From the NCBI RefSeq assembly GCF_023898315.1, contig NC_064621.1, forward strand, positions 125,277,521 through 125,341,520: a DNA stretch of 64,000 bases, given 5' to 3'. Positions within the stretch are counted from its first letter, which is position 1. Each line of letters starts with the position of its first letter. Origin of the DNA: Schistocerca nitens (lineage: Eukaryota > Arthropoda > Insecta > Orthoptera > Acrididae). Shown here piece by piece: positions 57,372-64,000 of the stretch. The notes beneath the pieces were generated by a model that ran no database searches, was not told the DNA's origin, and saw only the letters and a program-made list of their open reading frames with translations. The translations under genes were made by a program, and so were the position numbers.

Positions 57372-58772
57372 TCAGAGTGGGAGTACCTTCAGTCTCACTT
57401 TCTGTCGGGGAGGAGAGCCCACAACAGGTGGGCAATCATCTCGCCCAAAAACTGTTTTTGGGCGAGATGACTGTCCCAGTCTGACATCAACCTCCATCGC
57501 CTCTGAAGAGGAGTCGAGAGAGACGTCAGAGAGAATGACATCAACATCAGCAGACTGTAGAACTTCAGTCTCCTTTACCGGGCGAGTCTTCACCTTTGGT
57601 TTGGGCTTCGATTTTCTGGCCTGAGGTGGCAGCGGAGCCAAAACCTCAGAAGCAGTAGGGGGTGTAGCAGCGCTGGGCATTGCACAAGACTGGACCTGGG
57701 AAGGGGCAGGAAGTTCCATGATGTCAGCTACCACGGCCTGGTCAGAAGGCCGGGGAGGAGCAGCAGGCTTCACAGGAACAACAGCAACACACGTACATTG
57801 ACAAACGCAGGTGCTAGTGCTGACAGTAGCAACCTCCGTTTGTGTAGCGGCATCAGTTTTCAAGACTGGCTGTTTCAGAACGGAAGAAAAGGAAGCAGCG
57901 AACGTGGGCGGCTGCAGGGACTTGTAAATTTTCTTTGCCTCACCGTACGGGATGCGTTTGGTGGTTTTAAGTTCCTGGATCTTCCGTTCCTCAAGGAAAA
58001 CTCTACATTCCCTACTCCACACAGGGTGATCCCCAGAGCAGTTGACACACTTGGGAGGAGAGGAGCAACCAACTCCCTCATGGGCGGCTTTACCACAGTT
58101 CCCGCAAGTGGCTTCCCCTTTACAGCCGAGAGTAGTGTGTCCAAAGCGTTGACATTTAAAACACCGCATGGGGTTGGGGTAATAAGGCCGTACATTGAGA
58201 CGTAGGAAACCTGCCTTCACATGCTCGGGCAATTTGGTGGTGTTAAACGTAAGGATAAACGAGTCAGATTTCATGAGAGCACCATCCACCCGTTTCATAA
58301 CGTGTTGCACGTCGACAATTCCTTCCCGGGACCATTCAGCCTTCAGTTCGTCTTGGGGAATGTCAACGAGATCTCTGCAAGTCACAACACCCTTGCTGTA
58401 GTTCAAGGTGTTGTGAAATTCAGTCTCAATCGCAAACTCCCCAAGAAATTGTGCCTTCTGAAGGTTCTGGACTTGCTGGAAGCTAGATGTTTCAACCAAC
58501 ATGGTGCCATTTCGCAAGCGCTTTACAGATTTTAATGTGCCAGCAATACCTTCTAAGCCTTTCTGGATGTAAAATGGCGAAACTTTTTCGAAACTCCCAT
58601 CTTTTCTTTTAATTATAAGAAACACATTCTGCGAAGCAGCATGCGTTCTGTTACTACTACCTGAATCAGGAGGACTGGCTACACGAGCCCTCTTGTGAGA
58701 TTGGGTGTTAGAACCTACCATCGGCCCACCCTTTCCGCTGGGGGGAGAAGAAGAAAACTTCGAGGGTTCCAT
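57372..58772 (-). CDS. I-type LINE ORF1, zinc-knuckle protein, intact
   Basis: 466 codons without lesions. An N-terminal Ser/Pro-rich tail, then an RNA-recognition-like region (about 50-195), then three CCHC knuckles at 204-217, 223-236 and 242-256 (CFKC, CGNC, CVNC). A Pro/Thr-rich C-terminus contains an unusual CVCQCTC run near 330 and a KPKPKVK basic stretch. Role: binds element RNA to form the retrotransposition particle. It ends TGA, then TAG, then the ORF2 ATG, all in one frame. An RNA hairpin lies near its 3' end. Confidence 0.9.
   Translation of the reverse strand: MEPSKFSSSPPSGKGGPMVGSNTQSHKRARVASPPDSGSSNRTHAASQNVFLIIKRKDGSFEKVSPFYIQKGLEGIAGTLKSVKRLRNGTMLVETSSFQQVQNLQKAQFLGEFAIETEFHNTLNYSKGVVTCRDLVDIPQDELKAEWSREGIVDVQHVMKRVDGALMKSDSFILTFNTTKLPEHVKAGFLRLNVRPYYPNPMRCFKCQRFGHTTLGCKGEATCGNCGKAAHEGVGCSSPPKCVNCSGDHPVWSRECRVFLEERKIQELKTTKRIPYGEAKKIYKSLQPPTFAASFSSVLKQPVLKTDAATQTEVATVSTSTCVCQCTCVAVVPVKPAAPPRPSDQAVVADIMELPAPSQVQSCAMPSAATPPTASEVLAPLPPQARKSKPKPKVKTRPVKETEVLQSADVDVILSDVSLDSSSEAMEVDVRLGQSSRPKTVFGRDDCPPVVGSPPRQKVRLKVLPL
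57437..57469 (-). promoter_or_regulatory. Perfect 15-bp hairpin before the ORF1/ORF2 junction
   Basis: Arms CATCTCGCCCAAAAA (57437-57451) and its exact complement (57455-57469) with a 3-base loop, inside the last codons of ORF1 and about 70 bases upstream of the ORF2 ATG in the transcript. It could influence translation termination and restart, but this is inference. Confidence 0.6.
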
Positions 58773-59169
58773 CTCGGTCCCACGAGCAGCTAGGGAACTA
58801 GGAGTCCACCTAGACAGAGCCCCGCGTGCCTAGGTAAGCCTTATACAACGGAGGTGCGGCAGGCTCCCCAGAGGTTGCCCGCTAACGACTGTTCCACCTC
58901 AACAGCCATGCATCTCATCGGCGCGCAGCACACCTTGAGATTGAGGTTTTTTTTATAGAGGTTTATTCCATCCTCGCGATCCGGGGGGTCAAGCCAAATC
59001 CCCATTCCCTGAGACACACAACGTTCCACCGCCGCGCCGCACGGTGGTCGCTGAAGTATGCTCAGAGCTTACGGTGACAGGGGACTGGCGGCGCTTACCA
59101 GTCCCCAGCTCAGAAACCCCGGGGTCGCCAAGCCCGTACCCAGCAAATGAATGCTGAGCCCCTGGGGGG
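58773..59169 (-). promoter_or_regulatory. I-type LINE 5' UTR / internal promoter region
   Basis: 397 GC-rich bases between the 5' target duplication and ORF1. Non-coding. LINEs of this group carry an internal promoter here, but I cannot pick out the elements by eye. Confidence 0.5.
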
Positions 59170-59272
59170 AGCGAATCGTGTTTCTTCGGAAAGGATCAGT
59201 GATAAAAATATTAGTCAATGTCGGGCATTTGCAATGAGGCATGATCTAAGTATAGTAAAGGATCATAATATA

Positions 59273-61160
59273 CAGAGTGATCCATTGATAGTGACCAAGC
59301 CAAATATCTCACGAAATAAGCATCAAACGAAAAAACTACAAAGAACGAAACTTGTTTAGCTTGAAGGGGGAAACCAGATGGCGCTATGGTTGGCCCGCTA
59401 GATGGCGCTGTCATAGGTCAAACGGATATCAATTGCGTTTTTTTTTAAATAGGAACACCCATTTTTATTGCATATTCGTGTAGTACGTAAAGAAATATGA
59501 ATGTTTCAGTTGGACCACTTTTTCGCTTTGTGATAGATGGCGCTGTAATAGTCACAAACGTATAACTACGTGGTATCACGTAACATTCCGCCCGTGCGGA
59601 CGGTATTTCCTTCGTGATACATTACCCGTGTTAAAATGGACCGTTTACCAATTGCGGAAAAGGTCGATACCGTGTTGACGTATGGCTATTGTGATCAAAA
59701 TGCCCAATGGGCGTGTGCTATGTATGCTGCTCGGTATCCTGGACGACATCATCCAAGTGTCGGAACCGTTCGCCGGGTAGTTACGTTATTTAAGGAAACA
59801 GGAAGTGTTCAAACACATGTTAAACGTCAACCACGACCTACAACAAATGATGATGCCCAGGTAGGTGTTTCAGCTGCTGTCGAGGCTAATCCGCACATTA
59901 GTAGCAGACCAATTGCGCGAGAATCGGGAATCTCAAAAACGTCGGTGTTGAGAATGCTACATCAACATCGATTGCATCCGTACCATATTTTTATGCACCA
60001 GGATTTGCATGGCGACGACTCTGAACGTCGTGTACAGTTCTGCCACTGGGCACAAGAGAAATTACGGGACGATGACAGATTTTTTGCACGCGTTCTATTT
60101 AGCGACGAAGCGTCATTCACCAACAGCGGTAACGTAAACCGGCATAATATGCACTATTGGGCAACGAAAAACCCACGATGACTGCGACAAGTGGAACATC
60201 AGCGACCTGGGCAGGTTAATGTATGGTGCGGCATTATGCGAGGAAAGGTAATTGGCCCCAATTTTATCGACGACAATCTAAATGGTGCAATGTATGCTGA
60301 TTTCCTACGTAATGTTCTACCGATGTTACTACAAGATGTTTCACTGCATGACAGAATGGCGATCTACTTCCAACATGATGGATGTCCGTCACATAGCTCG
60401 CATGCGGTTGAAGCGGTACAGAATAGGATATTTCATGATAGGTGGATTGGTCGTCGAAGCAGCTTACAATTGCCCGCACGTTCACCGGATCTGACGTCCC
60501 CGGATTTCTTTCTGTGGGGAAAGTTGAAGGATATTTGCTATCATGATCCACCGACAACGCCTGACAACATGCGTGAGCGCATTGTCAATGCATGTGCGAA
60601 CATTACGGAAGGCTAACTACTCGCTCTTGAGAGGAATGTATCACCAAATGCATTGAGGTTGACGGACATCATTTTGGGCATTTATTACATTAATGTGGTA
60701 TTTACAGGTAATCACGCTGTAACAGCATGCGTTCTCAAAAATGATAAGTTCGCAAAGGTACATGTATCATTGGAACAACCGAAATAAAATGTTCAGACGT
60801 ACCTACGTTCTGTGTATTAATTTAAAAAACCTACCTGGTACCAACTGTTCGTCTAAAATTGTGAGCCATGTGTTTGTGACTATTACAGCGCCATCTGTCA
60901 CAAAGCGAAAAAAGTAGTCCAACTAAAACATTCATATTTCGTTTCGTACTACACGAATATGTAATAAAATATGGGGGTTTCTATTTTAAAAAAAACACAG
61001 TTGATATCCGTTTGACCTATGGCAGCGCCATCTAGCGGGCCAACGATAGCGACATCTGGTTTCCCCCTTCAAGCTAGACAAGTTCCGTTCTCCGTAGTTT
61101 TTTCGTTTGACGCTTATTTCGTGTGATATTTGGCCCGGTCACGATCAATGGACCACCCTG
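59273..61160 (+). mobile_element. Mariner-like element with ~290-bp TIRs
   Basis: TA duplications at 59271-59272 and 61161-61162. The ends (CAGAGTGATCCATTGAT left, CAGGGTGGTCCATTGAT on the complement of the right) continue as inverted repeats to about 59566 and from about 60871, with scattered differences. Such long TIRs are unusual for this superfamily. Each TIR carries several AGATGGCGCT motifs. The transposase is on the + strand. Confidence 0.92.
59636..60616 (+). pseudogene. Mariner-like transposase, one or two stops
   Basis: Nearly intact. N-terminal DNA-binding part (ECR-like QNAQWACAMYAARYPGRHHPS, shortened by eye), second helix ISKTSVLRML. First Asp FSDEASF, then a TGA at 60179-60181 where the related transposase at 63 kb has Trp (NLRWLRQVE), then NVWCGIMRGKVIGP, second Asp FQHDGCPSHS, third Asp SPDLTSPDFFLWG. 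I count 41 residues between the second and third Asp. A TAA at 60614-60616 cuts the C-terminus short of the HFEHLL-type end seen in relatives. Confidence 0.88.
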
Positions 61161-61162
61161 TA

Positions 61163-61568
61163 TAGTACGACATTTGCACCACATTGGTTACCACTATTAC
61201 CACTGTTTCTTTCTGGAGAAACCTGGTTCGTTATATTGATACAAATGTTGGTGAAAATAAAGGAGAGAAGAAACCAAAACCACGTGTCAGAAATGAAGTA
61301 CAGGAAAACCTGCAGTCTGCCATTTCAGCCTGTCGTACTAGCGTCTCGGCTCGGCGGCTTGCACCCTCTTGTCATATTTAGTAGGATCGTGATACTTGGG
61401 ACTTATACCTTTCGATATGCTTGAGAAGGTCATCATACTACAGCAACATTTGTTAGATCGAAGCAGTCGTGTGGAAGGCGACCCAAGTCGGTAACCTGTT
61501 AACTGTAGGGCTCCACTGTGATTGAGTTCGGTGCACGAGCTGAGAGCTGTTTGTTATTATCGGCGCAG
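61163..61568. other. Intron end before the last zinc-finger exon
   Basis: Non-coding. Ends with ATTATCGGCGCAG, the acceptor. The polypyrimidine tract is weak, but the frame continuity of the finger supports it. Confidence 0.7.
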
Positions 61569-61964
61569 GTGTGCGGGAAGCGGTTCGCGGACCGCAGCAA
61601 CATGGTTCTCCATCAGCGCCTGCACTCGGGCATCAGGCCGTACAGCTGCGGCGAGTGCGGCAAGGCTTTCACCAAGAAGCACCACCTCAAGGCGCACATG
61701 TCCTGCCACACGGGGCTGCGGCCCTACGCCTGCGACCTCTGCGGCGCTCGCTTCAGCCAGTCCGGCAACATGCGCACGCACCGCAAGAAGTGCACCGCGC
61801 CGCGGCCTTCCGGCGGTGGTGGCGGCGTCGAGGGCGACGCGGGCGGAGGGGGTGGTGAACTCGGGGTCAAAGCGGCGGGCACCGGCGTCATCATGCGCGT
61901 GTCCGGCGAGCTGGTGCAGCACGTGTTGCAACGCCCCGACGATGCTGCTGCCGCCAGCGACTGA
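61569..61964 (+). CDS. C2H2 zinc-finger protein, terminal coding exon
   Basis: 131 codons and a TGA stop. It opens with VCGKRF, completing the finger begun at the previous exon's TCE, with His pair HQRLH. Next are a finger CGEC...HMSCH and a last one CDLC with an H...C ending (HRKKC, so C2HC type). A Gly-rich linker (GGGGGVEGDAGGGGGEL) and a short tail QHVLQRPDDAAAASD follow. With the previous exon this gives seven fingers plus a partial first one. Very GC-rich. Reverse-strand frames over it are shadows. Probably a transcription factor; identity unknown. Confidence 0.9.
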   Translation: MCGKRFADRSNMVLHQRLHSGIRPYSCGECGKAFTKKHHLKAHMSCHTGLRPYACDLCGARFSQSGNMRTHRKKCTAPRPSGGGGGVEGDAGGGGGELGVKAAGTGVIMRVSGELVQHVLQRPDDAAAASD

Positions 61965-62189
61965 AACGTCACGCTCGCCGCAGCGACCACCATATGTCCA
62001 AGAGCTCCATGACCAACACACATAGCTTACGATGAGAATGCTCCACCAGTTTGTTACAACCTTTCGCTATCCACATGACTTGCCGCAAGGCACTATACCG
62101 ATATAATGTCTAAACGTAAGAGACGATTATGTTGCTGAATCCACATTAAGGACTGTTATCATTTTTTTTTTTATTCACCAGTGGACTTA
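61965..62189 (+). other. 3' UTR of the zinc-finger gene (start)
   Basis: Sequence after the stop codon. No AATAAA signal is seen before the transposon at 62192, so the polyadenylation site is either a variant or lies beyond or within that element. Confidence 0.5.
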
Positions 62190-62191
62190 TA

Positions 62192-64000
62192 CAGGGTGAG
62201 TCACCTAACATTACCGCTGTATATATTTCGTAAACCACATCAAATACTGATGAATCGATTCCACAGACCGAACGTGAGGAGAGGGGCTAGTGTAATTGGT
62301 TAATACAAACCACAAAAAAATGCACGGAAGTATGTTTTTTAACACAAACCTACGTTTTTTTAAATGGAACCCCGTTAGTTTTGTTAGCACATCGGAATAT
62401 ATAAACAAATACGTAATCAGTGCCGTTTGTTGCATTGTAAAATGTTAATTACATCCGGAGATATTGTAACCTAAATTTGACTCTTGAGTACCACTCCTCC
62501 GCTGTTCGATCGTGTGTATCGGAGAGCACCGAATTACGTAGGGATCCACAGGGAACGGTGATGGACCTTAGGTACAGAAGAGACTGGAACAGCACATTAC
62601 GTCCACATGCTAACACCTTTTTATTGGTCTTTTTCAGTGACGCACATGTACATTACCATGAGGGGTGAGGTACACGTACACACGTGGTTTCCGTTTTCAA
62701 TTACGGAGTTGAATAGACTGTGTCCCGACATGTCAGGCCAATAGATGTTCAATGTGGTGGCCATCATTTGCTGCACACAATTGCAATCTCTGGCGTAATG
62801 AATGTCGTACGCGCCGCAGTACATCTGGTGTAATGTCGCCGCAGGCTGCCACAATACGTTGTTTCATATCCTCTGGGGTTGTGGGCACATCACGGTACAC
62901 ATTCTCCTTTAACGTACCCCACAGAAAGAAGTCCAGAGGTGTAAGATCAGGAGAACGGGCTGGCCAATTTATGCGTCCTCCACATCCTATGAAACGCCCC
63001 TCGAACATCCTGTCAAGGGTCAGCCTAGTGTTAATTGCGGAATGTGCAGGTGCACCATCATGCTGATACCACATACGTCGACGCGTTTCCAGTGGGACAT
63101 TTTCGAGCAACATTGGCAAATCATTCTGTAGAAACGCGATGTATATTGCAGCTGTTTGGGCCCCTGCAATGAAGTGAGGACCAATGAGGTGGTCGCCAAT
63201 GATTCCGCACCATACATTTACAGTCCACGGTCGCTGTCGCTCTACCTGTCTGAGCCAGCGAAGATTGTCCACGAACCAGTAATGGATGTTCCGTAGATTC
63301 ACTGCCCCGTGGTTTGTGAAACCCGCTTCATCGGTAAACAGGTAGAACTGCAACGCATTCTCTGTTAATGCCCATTGACAGAATTGCACTCGATGATTAA
63401 AGTCATCACCATGTAATTGCTGATGTAACGACACATGAAACGGGTGAAAGCGGTGACGATGCAGTATGCGCATGACACTACTTTGACTCAGTCCACCGGC
63501 TCTCGCAATGTCCCGTGTACTCATATGTGGGTTCATGGCAACAGCAGCTAACACACCAACCCCCTTCTCCTGTGACGGGCCTGTTACGGACCCGTTTGCG
63601 TGCTACGACCATACCTGTTGCATACAGTTGGCGGTAAATGTTTTGCAATGTACGGCACGTTGGATGCTTTCTGTCCGGGTACCGTTCTGCATACACCCTG
63701 CAGGCTTCAGCTGCATTTCGTCGACACTCGCCGTAGATATCATCTCCGCCTTTTCAGTGTCGAATACACCATGGTCACAGTTCCTACAACACTACACTAT
63801 CACAGACGTCTGGTAACACGGTGTACTACAGTTGGTCTGCGTGCGGAGACGAATGCAGAATAACAATAGCAGCAAGCACTACATGCGGACACTGCGACAG
63901 CTAGACCAAACCACAACAGTGCACTACAGCCACACTCGTAAACACGGTCGTCATCGTAAACATGTCCCTGCAGATGCTGCTCGCCGACCGTGGCCCGTGT
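62192..64000 (-). mobile_element. Mariner-like element, left end and body (runs off window)
   Basis: Left end CAGGGTGAGTCACCTAACAT after TA at 62190-62191. The reverse-strand transposase occupies 62733 to about 63790. No matching right TIR up to 64000, so it is either further right or lost. Confidence 0.82.
62733..63790 (-). pseudogene. Mariner-like transposase, frameshifted N-terminus
   Basis: Clean 273-codon frame (63554-62733): MSTRDIARAGGLSQSSVMR (second DNA-binding helix), first Asp FTDEAGF, RWLRQVERQRPWTVNVWCG, second Asp YQHDGAPAHS, third Asp SPDLTPLDFFLWG (41 residues between the last two, by count), ending HHIEHLLA. Upstream the frame shifts near 63565 in a G-run, continues as RRNAAEACRVYAERYPD, and shifts again near the start MVYS at about 63770. 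All three catalytic Asp are present. Related to 59636-60616. Confidence 0.88.

Larger units (their letters stand above)
53434..59169 (-). mobile_element. Full-length I-type LINE
   Basis: 5736 bp on the reverse strand between perfect 11-bp duplications AGCGAATCGTG at 53423-53433 and 59170-59180. The 5' end is at 59169, followed by a GC-rich 5' UTR of 397 bases (59169-58773), then ORF1, ORF2, a 3' UTR and a short CA-repeat tail next to 53434. Presence of an RNase H domain places it in the I group of LINEs. Confidence 0.93.
46909..61568 (+). other. 14.66-kb intron filled with transposons
   Basis: Begins GTACGT and ends CGGCGCAG. The exon ends TCE and the next exon starts VCGKRF, so splicing builds a canonical C-x2-C finger. 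It holds Tc1-A copy 2, a SINE, a CR1/L2-like LINE, a full I-type LINE and a mariner-like element. Together these make about 11.3 kb. The first 540 bases hold nothing recognisable. Confidence 0.85.

Noticed and set aside
55440-58535. Several + strand frames opposite the I-type LINE
   Set aside because: Shadows of ORF1/ORF2, which carry the domains on the reverse strand.
61557-62021. 154-codon reverse-strand frame over the last zinc-finger exon
   Set aside because: Shadow frame caused by very high GC; the + strand encodes clear fingers.

Overview
This is eukaryotic, insect-type nuclear DNA dominated by transposable elements. I infer an orthopteran, most likely a locust or grasshopper of the Schistocerca type. 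The main clue is a class II tRNA-derived SINE that recurs about ten times. It has a tRNA-Ser/Leu-like head with a long variable arm and a tail ending in a GAGCCATTTGAACCA motif. The other clues are many TA-flanked Tc1/mariner-type elements, RTE-, CR1/L2-, Jockey- and I-type LINEs, a Penelope-like element and Ty3/gypsy relics. Nothing bacterial (operons, ribosome binding sites, CRISPR) is present. Species assignment is inference.

The only convincing host gene is a C2H2 zinc-finger gene on the + strand. It is seen as an internal exon (46522-46908) and a terminal coding exon (61569-61964). The junction falls inside the sixth finger, between the two zinc-binding cysteines, and the frame joins exactly. 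The 14,660-bp intron between them is about three quarters transposon. It holds a Tc1 element, a tRNA-derived SINE, a CR1/L2-type LINE with an unbroken 635-codon frame, a full-length I-type LINE with 11-bp target duplications, and a long-TIR mariner-like element. Earlier exons are not in the window.

Layout: 1-1604, 3' part of an RTE-like LINE. 2.9-4.4 kb, decayed Ty3/gypsy gag-protease-RT start. 5.1-6.5 kb, TIR transposon. 8.3-10.0 kb, SINE inside SINE, a solo-LTR candidate and a further SINE. 10.3-12.1 kb, gypsy and CR1/L2 fragments. 12.8-20 kb, sparse: a Tc1 end, SINEs and an internally deleted TIR element. 20.2-22.3 kb, reverse-strand gypsy relic. 24.1-29.7 kb, a Penelope-like element split by a Jockey LINE that is itself split by a SINE. 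29.7-33.0 kb, a mariner remnant in an inverted duplication, then a Tc1 element split by another Tc1 element that carries a SINE. 34.3-38.0 kb, RTE and CR1/L2 LINEs on the reverse strand. 38.6-43.8 kb, an unclassified repeat in two inverted copies, and microsatellites. 44-45.3 kb, TIR transposon. 46.5-62 kb, the zinc-finger gene. From 62.2 kb, a TIR transposon running off the window.

The elements do not form a pathway. They are independent insertions, and their target duplications and nesting give a relative order. Nearly all coding regions are broken. Exceptions are the 635-codon CR1/L2 frame, the I-element ORF1, and single long stretches of two transposases. The best leads are a hammerhead-ribozyme-like motif in the Penelope-like 3' region, paired AGATGGCGCT motifs in long TIRs, two different ORF1/ORF2 stop-restart junctions (one just downstream of a perfect hairpin), a duplicated Trp-rich acidic module in a gag-like protein, and two Tc1 copies that share one transposase-inactivating lesion.
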